64,000 bases of DNA from Philopedon plagiatum (GCA_963971165.1 OZ020189.1:75907659-75971658); one strand, 5' to 3'; counted from the stretch's first letter, positions 1-8,904 are shown. Program-made: numbers and translations. The notes: generated from the letters alone by a model not told the origin.

Positions 1-2
1 TT

Positions 3-122
3 GATGAAAATCCATCTTTACAAGAAGGAGAAGCTCATTGTTTTTATCATTCTAAATCACCATGTATATGTGCACTTACTAATGTATACAATTTATATAA
101 TAATTATTTAATGATTGAATAA
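3..122 (+). CDS. 3' end of a protein C-like gene, cut by the window edge
   Basis: The open frame from base 3 to the TAA at 120-122 encodes a 39-residue C-terminal tail. It aligns by eye with the tail of protein C (2107-2589): both have an aromatic-rich Cys/His segment, then a Cys-Ala-Leu-x-Asn-Val core, then Leu-Tyr and an Asn/Tyr-rich end. The gene sits upstream of and convergent to an A-type gene. It shows that the cluster began left of the window and held at least two diverged C paralogues. Function is unknown, and the start is not visible. Confidence 0.6.
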   Translation, partial: DENPSLQEGEAHCFYHSKSPCICALTNVYNLYNNYLMIE

Positions 123-160
123 AACACATAAATGAAATAAAGTTTTTTATTTGATATAAA

Positions 161-481
161 TTAGGTTTCAAATATTTCTTCAATGATGTTTTGTGGAATA
201 AACTGTTTTACTTCACCCAAATGCTCCTCAAATCCCATTTCCTTTATGGTTTGCAGAAAAGTTCTTATATCAAAAGTATGTAAATATATATTACAGGCTT
301 CTGCAGCTTTTTCATACTTTCTTTCCATATCCATGCATTCATCATATGTATAAAATCTTTCGAATTCATACTCGGCTTCATGGGCAGCATCAAATTTTAA
401 GTTACTAAAGTCATGTGATAGATTCTCTATAGCGCTTGTTAGGTTATATGCTACTCGTTGAGATGTATATGCTAACCACAT
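161..481 (-). CDS. Unknown protein A, full-length paralogue
   Basis: This 106-residue protein begins with Met-Trp-Leu-Ala-Tyr-Thr-Ser-Gln and is rich in acidic and aromatic residues. No signal peptide or membrane segment is visible. The first ~60 residues recur at 1201 and 10244 as the start of broken A/B genes, so this is the N-terminal module of a small repeated family. It lies convergent to the C-like gene end, 39 bp away. I do not recognise the family. Its intronless form and its neighbours suggest a virus-like cluster rather than a host gene; that is inference. Confidence 0.55.
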   Translation of the reverse strand: MWLAYTSQRVAYNLTSAIENLSHDFSNLKFDAAHEAEYEFERFYTYDECMDMERKYEKAAEACNIYLHTFDIRTFLQTIKEMGFEEHLGEVKQFIPQNIIEEIFET

Positions 482-597
482 CTTGTATGAGTATGTGAGA
501 CTTAAAATAAGTTCAGAGCTTTAAATAATAATTTAGGATAGGAGGTGGGAGGAATAGGAGGTGGGAGGAATAAAAAGGAAAAATATATTTTAAAATT

Positions 598-1201
598 TTA
601 TTTTTCAATACAAGTCTTTACAAATTCACTACATGCGAACGTTTCTACATCCTCCACAACGCAATCAGAATGAACGTTTAATAATTCTAAAACACTACAA
701 ACATTTAAACTATTTTCCATAGGTGAAATAACATCATATACATTTTTTAACAAATCACCATTTTTTCATAACTACTATATATATTGAAATATTTGGAAAA
801 TTCCTGGTTTTTAAGATATCAAAACGATATTTGATTAAATTTGTCAAGTTCACTAATTCATTTATAGTATCACCAGCTAGGAATACTTCATTACCAACAT
901 CTTGTGTAATCTTAATTATTCTTGCAACACCAATAAACACAAAGTGATTCTCATAACCATTTCCCTTCATGGGTTGCCACGCGGTTAACATAAGAGAGAG
1001 ATCAGAAGTATGAAAATATATATTACAGGCTTCTGCAGCTTTTTCATACTTTCTTTCCATATCATATGTATAAAATCTTTCGAATCCATACTCGGCTTCA
1101 TGGACAGCATCAAATTTTAAGTTACTAAAGTGTTGTGATAGATTATCTATAGCGCTTGTTAGGTTATATGCTACTCGTTGAGATGTATATGCTAACCACA
1201 T
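598..1201 (-). pseudogene. A/B chimaeric gene with a frameshift
   Basis: The N-terminal part matches protein A. The middle then switches to the module found inside protein B (a Gly-Trp-Gln-Pro-Met-Lys-Gly-Asn-Gly-Tyr start, later Asn-Glu-Val-Phe-Leu-Ala-Gly-Asp). The open frame from 1201 stops at 755, but nucleotide similarity to the 3' half of gene B continues to about 598 in another frame. The T-run near 808-812 is one base shorter than in gene B, which explains the shift. The gene is therefore a fusion of A and B modules that has since been broken. The breakpoint of the 9 kb duplication falls inside it, at about 827. Confidence 0.6.
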
Positions 1202-1286
1202 CTTGTATGAGTATGTGACACTTAAAGTAAGTTCAGAGCTTTAAAAATTAATTTAGGAGGTGGGCGGAATTAAAAGAAAAATATAC

Positions 1287-1943
1287 CTATACATTTTTAT
1301 TTTCAATACAACTTTTTACAAATTCATTACATACGAATGTTTCTACATCCTCCAGAACACAATCTGAGTAAAAGTTTAATAATTCTAAAACACAGCAAAC
1401 ATTTAAACTATTTTCCATAGGTGAAATAACATCATATACATTTTTTAACAAATCGCCATTTTTCATAGAGATTCCACTAACTAAAATATTGTAATATTTG
1501 GAAAATTCCTGGTTTTTTAAGATATCAACACGATATTTGATTAAATTTGCCAAGTTCACTAATTCATTTATGGTATCACCAGCAAGGAATACTTCATTAC
1601 CTCCATCTTGTGTAATCTTAATTATTCTTGCATCACCAATAAACACAAAGTGAATCTCATAACCATTTCCCTTCATGGGTTGCCACCCGGTGCTGTTGGA
1701 ATAAATGAAACTTAACATAATTCCTTGATTAGTAAGGAAGGAAATCCATTGATCTTCATTAAAAATCACATTTTGATTATATTTGTAGCCACAGATTTTA
1801 ACAACAGGAATATATTTTCTCTCTAAGGAAAATCCAATGCTGACCCATTTGGATTTGGATTTGTTTATGTAGTAGATGGTTTCATTGATGAGAGCTGCAT
1901 TGCGCTTCTTACTAAACTCTTGTTGGCTTGTTGGTTGATACAT
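1287..1943 (-). CDS. Unknown protein B (218 aa)
   Basis: The intact 218-residue frame starts at the ATG at 1943 (Met-Tyr-Gln-Pro-Thr-Ser). The central region, about residues 85-135, is shared with the A/B chimaera at 598-1201. No catalytic motif, signal peptide or membrane segment is obvious. The gene is divergent from protein C, with about 160 bp between their starts; that spacer carries GTGG-rich repeats and probably both promoters. An identical protein is encoded at 10330-10986. I do not recognise the family. Confidence 0.65.
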   Translation of the reverse strand: MYQPTSQQEFSKKRNAALINETIYYINKSKSKWVSIGFSLERKYIPVVKICGYKYNQNVIFNEDQWISFLTNQGIMLSFIYSNSTGWQPMKGNGYEIHFVFIGDARIIKITQDGGNEVFLAGDTINELVNLANLIKYRVDILKNQEFSKYYNILVSGISMKNGDLLKNVYDVISPMENSLNVCCVLELLNFYSDCVLEDVETFVCNEFVKSCIENKNV

Positions 1944-2106
1944 TTTCAGATGCTTGCTTGAAATAATTGTTGTAGAACTGTGGGTGAGTGCTTAAATAAG
2001 CAAGCGTGGTAGTGGGGATAATAAGCGTGGTAGTGGGGAGTAGTAAGAGTGGTGTGGGGATTTAAACACTAATCTTATAGATTTAAACATCATTTAGCGA
2101 CTAACC
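1944..2106. promoter_or_regulatory. Divergent intergenic region between B and C
   Basis: This spacer separates the start codons of B (minus) and C (plus). It contains repeated AGCGTGGTAGTGGGGA-like units around 2003-2062, then an AT-rich stretch just before the C start. It most likely holds both promoters. No exact TATA box can be assigned with confidence. Confidence 0.4.
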
Positions 2107-2589
2107 ATGAATGAGTGTAAGACAGAACTTTTTATCGACATTCAAGGATATAACAGTTCCTTTGGATACATTCCAAAAGAATTAGCGATTTATGATGGTA
2201 TTCGTTGCTCAAATTATCTGTTTAAATCACCATTTCAAAAAAATATGTTATCTGCTCTCGATCTCAAAATGGTTAAATGGGGCGAAGAGTATCATGGACT
2301 AAAATGGGAATTTGGAAATATAGAACTTAATGAAATTGATAATATTTTAAAGCATGTGTTAGAAGTTTACCAATCGCCCAAAATTTACGTGAAAGGGAAT
2401 GAAAAAATCAACTTCTTAAAAAAGTTTTTGGATGAAGATTTCATATACGCTATTCCCATTGACCAAGAACCAAAATTAAGTAAATTTAGGAAAATTCCAG
2501 AATGTTATTTTCACAAAAATGTGAATCCATGGCATTGTGCATTAGCAAACGTAAAATTGTTATATAATTATAGGTATTGTTATGAATAA
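2107..2589 (+). CDS. Unknown protein C, possibly with a nuclease-like fold (160 aa)
   Basis: The frame is intact from the ATG at 2107 to the TAA at 2589. The N-terminus has an Ile-Asp-Ile-Gln-Gly motif followed by Pro-Lys-Glu-Leu-Ala. The middle carries Tyr-Val-Lys-Gly-x-Glu-Lys. The end has a Cys/His-rich segment and a Cys-Ala-Leu-x-Asn-Val helix. This order (N-terminal Asp on a hydrophobic strand, late His/Cys and Ala-Leu helix) loosely recalls DEDD/RNase H-like exonucleases, but several expected acidic residues are not evident, so this is a guess. A paralogue ends at base 122. A copy identical in protein lies at 11150-11632. Confidence 0.65.
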   Translation: MNECKTELFIDIQGYNSSFGYIPKELAIYDGIRCSNYLFKSPFQKNMLSALDLKMVKWGEEYHGLKWEFGNIELNEIDNILKHVLEVYQSPKIYVKGNEKINFLKKFLDEDFIYAIPIDQEPKLSKFRKIPECYFHKNVNPWHCALANVKLLYNYRYCYE

Positions 2590-2616
2590 AAACCATTATT
2601 ATATATATGTTTTTAT

Positions 2617-2835
2617 TATTATTGAATTTTATTTATAATACAAATATACTTTGAATAATATATATCCTATTGAACATAAAAACACTACTAACAATATACT
2701 TAATAATACTAGACACACATTTGAATTACATTCTTCTATACAAGATTTTCTATACAACTGATTCCATTCCTGTGTCACTATTGAAGTTTTATTGAAATAA
2801 TATAATCTTAACTTATACTGTACAATGGTAGATAT
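2617..2835 (-). pseudogene. Duplicated 3' fragment of gene D
   Basis: About 219 bp repeat the 3' part of gene D (2836-3063) with a handful of substitutions and a 3 bp difference in the Glu-rich stretch. The fragment includes the sequence for the C-terminal membrane segment but lacks the 5' half and a start codon. It sits directly next to the intact gene as a tandem partial duplicate. Confidence 0.7.
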
Positions 2836-2853
2836 GTTTTTTATTATTGAATT

Positions 2854-3273
2854 TTATTTATAATACAAATATACTTTGAATAATATATATCCTATTGAAC
2901 ATAGAAACACTACTAACAATATACTTAATAATACTACACACACATTTGAAGTACATTCTTCTTCTATACAAGATTTTCTATACAACTGATTCCATTCCTG
3001 TGTCACTACTGAAGTTTTATTGAAATAATATAATCTTAACTTATACTGTACAATGGTAGAATCATTTATAATATTATCATCTATTTTGTGGGTAAATAAA
3101 CCATTATTTATATTCATTCTTTTCCATGTTGAAGGCCAACTATCATTATTTACATTATTAACAGATAGACAAATAAATGTTTCTCGAACATTATGATCAA
3201 CTTGTATGAACAAAGTATTGTTAACGAATGCTGATAGAAATAGAACTCCTACTGGTAGCAGAGCCATTTTCAA
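2854..3273 (-). CDS. Small type I membrane protein D (139 aa)
   Basis: The protein starts at the ATG at 3273. It has a basic Met-Lys followed by a hydrophobic stretch (about residues 3-18), consistent with a signal peptide. A polar domain follows with four cysteines and several Asn-x-Ser/Thr sites. A long hydrophobic segment (about residues 112-133) precedes a short tail. The layout predicts a secreted, single-pass glycoprotein with its N-terminus outside. It lies 24 bp downstream of the extended E frame and is transcribed the same way. No homologue is recognised. The copy at 11897-12316 differs by one residue. Confidence 0.65.
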   Translation of the reverse strand: MKMALLPVGVLFLSAFVNNTLFIQVDHNVRETFICLSVNNVNNDSWPSTWKRMNINNGLFTHKIDDNIINDSTIVQYKLRLYYFNKTSVVTQEWNQLYRKSCIEEECTSNVCVVLLSILLVVFLCSIGYILFKVYLYYK

Positions 3274-3422
3274 AATAAAATATTTTTCCAGGGTTCTTAT
3301 GTTTTATATTCGTCACGAACTAAATCTTTTAGAATATCAATTACATTATTAACTTGATCATCATCAGTCTTGGATTTCTCTTCCAAAATACTTATATGTT
3401 TGTGCCCCCAAGCTATGAAGCT

Positions 3423-4148
3423 CTAAATTGGATTAAATTTATTTATATTAAGCTCCAAATGTAATATTTTTTCCAACGCGCAACCTGAACCATTCTCCGC
3501 AAATATTGACATCTTTTCTTTTATTTCAGTCAAAAATTTCTTGTAAATATCAGATAAATCTGTTATTGAAGTTATGACCTTATTTTTCGTATTAAACGAT
3601 TTAGTTTCGATTGTCTCTTTTGTTTGTAAGAGATATTGTCCAAACAGTTCTACATTAATCTTAACACTTATATGATTAACTAACTCTTCGGAAAGTAAAC
3701 TTACAAACTTTTGTTGTACTTCATCAAAAAACTCTTCAATGTCCACGTACTTTTTCGATGGAAGCAGCATGTAAGACACAATCCTGTTTTTAAACGCGGA
3801 AGTTAAAATTTTTACATTATCGTCACTTTTAAGTGCACTTTTATGTAGGTTTGACCGTAAATGCGCAGCAAGTTTATTTTTCACATACCAAGTATCACAA
3901 TCTTTACATCGTGATAAAGTAAGTTTAGGTATAGGAGGTCTGTCTTCTATTTTAGCTTTTTTCATGGATACATCACATACCTGGGTATTAGCCTTTCTTT
4001 TTTTGCGAGAACAAGATGGCCTCATGGCACACGAATCTTTTTTATGTCTATACACGTTCGATTGATGAATAAAACTCTTGTTGCATTCACTGCACTGATA
4101 CATCTTGAGAACTGAACAAAAAAGCAGAAAAGGTTGATATTTATTCAA
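3423..4148 (-). CDS. Two-zinc-finger protein E (241 aa) with an in-frame extension after UAG
   Basis: The N-terminal part has two zinc-finger-like motifs. The first has Cys-x2-Cys then His and Cys (residues ~18-40). The second, near residues 81-104, is a Cys-x2-Cys...His-x5-His finger similar to those that bind nucleic acid. Between them is a basic Arg-Lys-Lys-Arg stretch that could be a nuclear localisation signal. The rest is mixed helical sequence. An internal Met at 4103 starts just before the first finger and may be the real start. The frame stays open for 41 more codons (3300-3422) beyond the TAG at 3423-3425 and ends at a stop at 3297-3299. The copy at 12466-13191 differs at two residues. 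Confidence 0.65.
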   Translation of the reverse strand: MNKYQPFLLFCSVLKMYQCSECNKSFIHQSNVYRHKKDSCAMRPSCSRKKRKANTQVCDVSMKKAKIEDRPPIPKLTLSRCKDCDTWYVKNKLAAHLRSNLHKSALKSDDNVKILTSAFKNRIVSYMLLPSKKYVDIEEFFDEVQQKFVSLLSEELVNHISVKINVELFGQYLLQTKETIETKSFNTKNKVITSITDLSDIYKKFLTEIKEKMSIFAENGSGCALEKILHLELNINKFNPI

Positions 4149-5066
4149 CAGTTCTTGGGATATTTTTAACTGGTCTCACAACACTTTGCACAATACTGTT
4201 TTTGCAAACTAAACAATTAATATAATATCAACGCTAACTAACCGCTGAGGATATATATCTAACAAGGAGAAAGCACAACTGTCGAGCTCAAGGTGCGACT
4301 GCAGAATGGGAAGCGCAAAGAGAATATAAAGAGAATCCGTGTGGGCGGGGCATGCCCATGCGCATCCGTATTGCGCAGATGTAAAGGAGTGGGGAGAGGA
4401 GTGGGGGGAGTTTTTAAAAGTTCATTTGGAAGCTCCTGTGGAGCTGGATTTGATATAAGAGTGGTAGGATTTGGTAGCTCCTTTGGAAGCTCCTGAGAGG
4501 AGAGAGGAGAGGGGAGAGGGGAGTTTTTTGCCGCCTGCGGTTTTTTTTTTTTTTTTTTTTTGGGAGCCGCCATTTTTTTTTTTTTTGAGTCGCCATTTTT
4601 TTATATGCGCAGTAGACCAAAATGCGTACCACGCGCACACCGAGCGTGCCAGACATGCACACGGAGTGTTAGGAGATGTACTTTGGTGTGTACATTCCAA
4701 CCCACCCACTTTTAAGAATATAACTCCAATAGTGAAGCCACAAATAAAAAATTTGTTGTTTTGGGCGGGTCTACCGCTCTACATATGGGGTCTGTATTGA
4801 CCTGTGTATTGTTCGAATTAGTACAACACTTGCGTTTTAACCGCACTTACCCTTTTAAGTAACGCGCTGTAATACGATGAAATGAGTGAAGCTTTGTGTA
4901 ATGATCTTTAACGATTTAGAGTGGGGGAATTTGGTGGTGGTGGGAAGCTGTAAATCCATGGATTAATGAATAATACTTCTAATTATTTGTTTGACATTTA
5001 TAAAACATTTATTAAAATACAGGTTTACTTTTGAACAAAAATAACAATATGTTTATCTACATTAGT
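4149..5066. other. GC- and purine-rich non-coding control-like region
   Basis: No gene is supported here. From 4200 to 4260 the DNA is AT-rich and includes a TATATAT stretch. From 4310 to 4520 it is G-rich, with GCGCA/TGCGC palindromic words and runs of GAGAGGGGAG. Around 4540-4600 there are two long T-runs, then further GCGC words (4605-4670). The frames across it encode Lys or Phe runs and are not credible genes. It may hold promoters, or a replication or terminal sequence of a virus-like element. Confidence 0.4.
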
Positions 5067-5363
5067 CTACTTTATGTTTCTATTGCACATGAAACATGAT
5101 TTCTGGGATACAGGAGGACCATCGAATTGTGTGCTCCAGTCAGGACGATTGTAATGTATAAAACATGGCAATTTAATTTGAAGATCAAAACTTGATTTAT
5201 AAGACATTGGTAATTTTCCCCATACATCCAAGAGTTCCAAATGATCTGCATAATTAATTAGATATTCCAAAGGTAACATTTCTAGTTCATCTGTAGTAAA
5301 ATCCTGCAAGGTTTTCTTTCCGCTTACATGACTAAACATTACATTAGCTGTTGGGCAAGACAT
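5067..5363 (-). CDS. Unknown protein F (98 aa) with a C-terminal Cys pair
   Basis: The frame starts at the ATG at 5363 and ends at 5067. The middle is acidic and Leu/Tyr-rich. The C-terminus has Cys-Phe-Met-Cys-Asn-Arg, possibly part of a zinc site with upstream His or Cys. The start overlaps the end of gene G by 25 bp in another frame, and a run of seven A on the coding strand lies just upstream of the ATG. F may therefore be made as a -1 frameshift extension of G. No family is recognised. Confidence 0.5.
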   Translation of the reverse strand: MSCPTANVMFSHVSGKKTLQDFTTDELEMLPLEYLINYADHLELLDVWGKLPMSYKSSFDLQIKLPCFIHYNRPDWSTQFDGPPVSQKSCFMCNRNIK

Positions 5364-5575
5364 AGTTTTTTTGCTTCCAATTCTTGAACTTTCTTTCTCT
5401 GTTGAGTTCGAAACTTTGTTTTAGCACTCTTAGATAGATTGGGAGGTGGATTGATTAATATTAAATTGTTTTCTATGTACTCTTGTGGATTATAGCTTTC
5501 GCAATGTTCTGTGTCCCATGAATAATCAATAGGGACTGCTACAGACATCGTTGTGAATTGTGTTAAATACTGCAA
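5339..5575 (-). CDS. Unknown protein G (78 aa), overlapping F
   Basis: The frame starts at 5575, with a second Met at residue 10 that is an equally good start. The C-terminal third is strongly basic and helical (Lys/Arg/Gln-rich, ending in Glu-Leu-Glu-Ala-Lys-Lys), like a coiled coil. It overlaps F by 25 bp. Both frames are kept open in both 9 kb copies, with one Gln/Lys difference in the second. Confidence 0.5.
   Translation of the reverse strand: MQYLTQFTTMSVAVPIDYSWDTEHCESYNPQEYIENNLILINPPPNLSKSAKTKFRTQQRKKVQELEAKKLCLAQQLM
5366..5372 (-). promoter_or_regulatory. A7 candidate -1 frameshift site between G and F
   Basis: On the coding strand, the G-frame codons GCA AAA AAA CTA contain the heptamer A AAA AAA. 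A -1 slip there places ribosomes in the F frame just before the F start codon. The pattern fits X XXY YYZ. An old single-base indel in one ancestral gene would look the same. Confidence 0.4.
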
Positions 5576-6060
5576 ATATTGAGAATTTATAGCAATAAAA
5601 GTGGTGTGGCGGGTAGGAGGAATGGATTTGATATAAGAGTGGTAGGATTTGGTAGTGTGAAGAGTGCGTGTTGTGGAATGGTTTTAAGCTCCTGAGAGGA
5701 GAGGGGAGAGGAGAGGGGAGAGGAGAGGGGAGAGGGGAGCGGAGAGGGGAGCGGAGAGGGGAGCGGAGAGGGGAGCGGAGAGGGGATCCAAGAGTGGGGG
5801 GATTTTGGTAGTGTGAAGAGTGGGGGGATTTTGATAGGGTGAAGAGTGGGGGGATTTTGGTAGTGTGAAGAGTGGGGGGATTTTGGTAGTGTGAAGAGTG
5901 GGGGGATTTTGGTGGGGTGAAGAGTGGGGGGAAGTGGTGGGGTGAAGAGTGGGGGGATTTGGTGTATGGATTTGATGGCATTTCCTGGAATTGAATGCAG
6001 TATATCCATATATAACCATGTAAAATGGATATATATCCAAGGATTGGATTGATCTGATAC
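5576..6060. repeat. Purine-rich minisatellite
   Basis: From 5695 to 5785 the DNA repeats GGGGAGAGGAGA and GGGGAGCGGAGA units. From 5793 to 5965 it repeats a ~27 bp unit built on GAAGAGTGGGGGGATTTTGG. All six frames read as Pro/Ser or His/Pro repeats, so the long minus-strand frames are artefacts. The second duplication copy has about 12 bp fewer purine repeats, as expected from slippage. Confidence 0.75.
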
Positions 6061-6064
6061 CGGC

Positions 6065-7051
6065 GATAACACTCTACTTAGACTTCAACCACTTGACCGC
6101 ACCGTCTTTGGTTCCTTCAAATCTCACTACAATCGAGCAGTGAATGATTGGATGTCATGTAACCCAGGGAAACCGCTGTCAATATACGAATGGCAGAAAT
6201 GGTGGGCAGAGCATTCCCTCTTGCATTCACCAGCAAAAACATTATAAGTGGCTTCGCTGCAAGCGGCATTGTTCCTATGAACGAAGACATTTTCACGGAC
6301 GATGATTTCCTCTCGTCCTATGCCACGGATCGTCCAAATCCAGAAAATGAGAATAATGCGACTAAAGCGATGTATGTCAAAGCAGACATTCCCATTTCAC
6401 CGCCTCCAGCCCCTTCTACCAGCTGCCAGGCTAAAGTGACTCCCGAAAGTATCAGGCCGTTCCCCAAAGCTGGGCCTCGGAAGCCAACTTTAAAAGGCCG
6501 CAAAAAAGGGAAATCCACAATTTTGAAGGCGACTCCAGAAAAGTTTGAAGTAGATAGGTATCGGTTCGTCCTTACAGTTGTCAAAATTCGACGAAGGTAT
6601 AGCCAAGAAAGTTGTTATGGTTAAGAGAATGTTGCAACTGGAAGAAAGCGACGAAGAAAATGATGAAGTAGTGTCTCCAAGGGGATCTTCTGATGACGAT
6701 GACATTATGGCGGAGTATGAAGAGCAAGAAATTGAAGATGAAATCATAGACTACTCGACGGGGAAAAAAAGTGTCGTGGATATTTTGGGCCTTCCTAATG
6801 TGGTTAGAGAGATGGACCAATACGTAGCATTCCTATACCAAAATCAAGTCCATCCTGGGAAGGTTGTAGCTTTTGATGAAGAAGGGGCTACTGTTTCTTC
6901 CATGATAAAGTCCCTCAAGTCGTGGAAATCGCCAGAAAAGGCAGATTTGTTGCATTATCCGTGGGTAGATGTCATTGGTTCAATCATGCCGCCCAAGCAG
7001 ATTTCCAAAAGAGGGTTCTATGTTATTCCTGAACTGTTTAAACTGGAATAA
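6065..7051 (+). pseudogene. Pogo/Tigger-type DDE transposase, C-terminal remnant
   Basis: From about 6083 the frame reads Leu-Gln-Pro-Leu-Asp, then Phe-Gly-x-Phe-Lys, then Asn-Pro-Gly-Lys-Pro. This is the hallmark of the end of the pogo/Jerky DDE domain. A one-base shift near 6188 leads into the next frame (6190-6624: Pro-Leu-Ala-Phe-Thr-x-x-Asn-Ile-x-x-Gly-Phe). A second shift near 6580 leads into the frame ending at 7051, with an acidic Ser/Asp-rich linker and the family's C-terminal tail. The catalytic DDE core and DNA-binding domain are absent. The 5' boundary coincides with the end of the minisatellite. Confidence 0.75.
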
Positions 7052-7459
7052 ATTGAGCACTTCCAGAATTTTTTTGGATTTTTCTATCCGTTTTTTAAAA
7101 ATGTTAAATCTTTTTTATTTATATTTCAGGTTTTCTTTTCATTTCTTATGTTCGATATGGGATTGATACATAAAATAAAACATTTTATAAGAATAAAATA
7201 TTCAGTACTTTAATAGCTGTTGTATGTTCCAAGGGACATGATATACTGTTCCAAGGTACCTGACGGTGTTGTATCTTGGAACGTTTGCAGCCTGGGTAAT
7301 AAAAAATTAGTAAGTAGCGACATATTTAGTAATAAGTTTTGAAAATTATTCGGAGGCGAAGTCAAAAGGTAGGGCTACATGACAAAATAATTTTCAGCCA
7401 GATGGAGACAAAAACTTGCAAAAAATTAAATAAAAACCAAAAACTGTTCCAAGGTACAG
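7052..7459. other. 3' flank of the pogo remnant with repeated TTCCAAGG words
   Basis: No gene is present. The motif GTTCCAAGG(G/T)AC occurs at about 7227, 7248 and 7445, with one inverted copy near 7270. Clustered, partly inverted copies downstream of a transposase remnant suggest subterminal transposase-binding sites of the pogo element, but no matching left end is visible. Confidence 0.35.
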
Positions 7460-7600
7460 CACTCTCCCCTATAAAATGGAGAATGTCCTTAGGTCGATAT
7501 ATTTAATTTATATCGGTAAATGCAAAAGCTTTAATTCTTTCGCTAGTGCAAAACAGAATACCCTAAAATGACAAATAAAATAAAGTAGGACTATTCTTTT

Positions 7601-8605
7601 TAGGAATAAGCGATATTTCACGAACTGTGAGTTAATAACTGATATTTCAAAATCACAGATAACGACTGCTACTAAATACAGTAAAAAAGCGTGACGTGAT
7701 CACGGTCAAATAAAGCGACGCAACATTATAATCTTAACATTAAACAAGACAACGTGTGCTGTAGACCACCGCCTGCCGCTAATCGTAAAGTGAATATCCT
7801 AAAACATGATATCATAATATTTACACGGGCTGCAGACGATATCGTGCCTTATGTTATTCCGGCTATTTCGACTGTTGCGTAAAGTCGAAAATCCTATAAC
7901 ACCGAAATATTGATACGGACTGCAGAGGATATCGCGCCTTATGTTATTATGCCGTTATTTCGCGTCAGGCTATTGGATCGTTCTTTTTCACAGATCTTCG
8001 AAGTTAAAGTGTTTTAAACTGTGACTTAGTAAAAAAACGTGATCTAGTGAAAAAAGAACAGGGTACGGAAAATAATATTTTTGTTGCTACATTGTTTAGA
8101 GAGCATTTAGATAATAAAATTTATCACAAATGTACGTCATTGAAATCCGCCGACTAACAAGAAAAAGACAAGTGAATTATGGAACTTCTTTGAACCCTTA
8201 GATGAAAATTGTGCAACACGCATAATTTTGTATATGTATGTATGTATACATAGGTATACATATTATTTCATTTTTATGAGTAATGTTTCTACGTTTGTGT
8301 TAGAAGAATATATTTTTTTGTTCATAAATATTCTGGAAATATTTATTCCAAGACTCCGTCCTCCGTCGCCTAACGCTTAAATCATATTTTAAATTTGCAC
8401 ACTTACGGACTGAATATTAATAGAATTACACAATCCGGGAGTGGTGATCTGATATATCGCAATTCACGATATTTTGTTGAAGCTGTTCGCAAATTGTTAC
8501 CTACTCGAAAGTCGTGATCACGTGACGCTTTTAAATCCCTGATATCAAAAAGTAACGATATCAGATATCATAGATATTAAAAAATCACGATATCGCTCAT
8601 CTCTA
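7601..8605. mobile_element. hAT-type MITE, 1005 bp
   Basis: The ends are inverted (TAGGAATAAGCGATAT on the left, TAGAGATGAGCGATAT on the right read inward). They are flanked by the 8 bp direct repeat ATTCTTTT (7593-7600 and 8606-8613). An 8 bp duplication is typical of hAT. The interior has many CACGATATC/GATATCGTG words and no transposase frame. Confidence 0.75.
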
Positions 8606-8634
8606 ATTCTTTTTGATTCTGGTCTGGGCGGCCT

Positions 8635-8677
8635 CCTGCTATCGCGATTTCTGGACCCTTACCCTTCATCAGGCAGG
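8635..8677 (-). ncRNA. Hammerhead ribozyme-like motif, diverged family
   Basis: Read on the minus strand: CCTGC, then CTGATGA, a 12-14 nt segment, GAAA, TCGCGAT, A, then GCAGG. CCTGC pairs with GCAGG as stem I directly against the core. ATCGCGAT is a palindromic stem III. The cleavage triplet would be AUA. Stem II is weak (about three pairs with an A-A mismatch at its base), so activity is doubtful. Confidence 0.5.
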
Positions 8678-8904
8678 CTCACACCCAGAGTGACTGACGA
8701 ACAGAACACACTTTGACCAGAATCAACAAGAGACCTTATATCCAAACGTTCGAAATGTATAGGTAAGATGTAGTGGCTCGCGCCAAACTACTTTTACCTC
8801 TGTTGCTCCAAAACTTTTGGCTGCTAACATAATAAGTAAAATAATGTCGAATTTCTTCGACAGTACAAGTGCACCACTGTACTATAATATAGGGAGGTTT
8901 TCCT

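Larger units (their letters stand above)
7460..8890 (-). mobile_element. Diverged single copy of the 413 bp hammerhead-bearing repeat, split by a hAT MITE
   Basis: Bases 7460-7600 and 8606-8890 together match the 413 bp unit at 32661-34383, including the CGCTAGTGCA word, the GATTCTGGTCTGGG block and the TAAGATGTAGTGGCTCGCGCC block. The two halves become continuous once the MITE at 7601-8605 and one target-site copy are removed. The hammerhead-like motif lies on the minus strand at 8635-8677. Confidence 0.65.

Noticed and set aside
4259..4800. Lys-rich and Phe-rich frames around 4.3-4.8 kb
   Set aside because: They depend on homopolymer T-runs whose length differs between the two duplication copies, which changes the frame.
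5526..6072. Pro/Ser- and His/Pro-rich minus-strand frames of up to 161 codons
   Set aside because: Three overlapping frames all read a purine minisatellite, so openness reflects the lack of stop codons in the repeat.
6318..6820. Minus-strand frames across the pogo remnant
   Set aside because: Shadows of the plus-strand transposase, which has clear family motifs.
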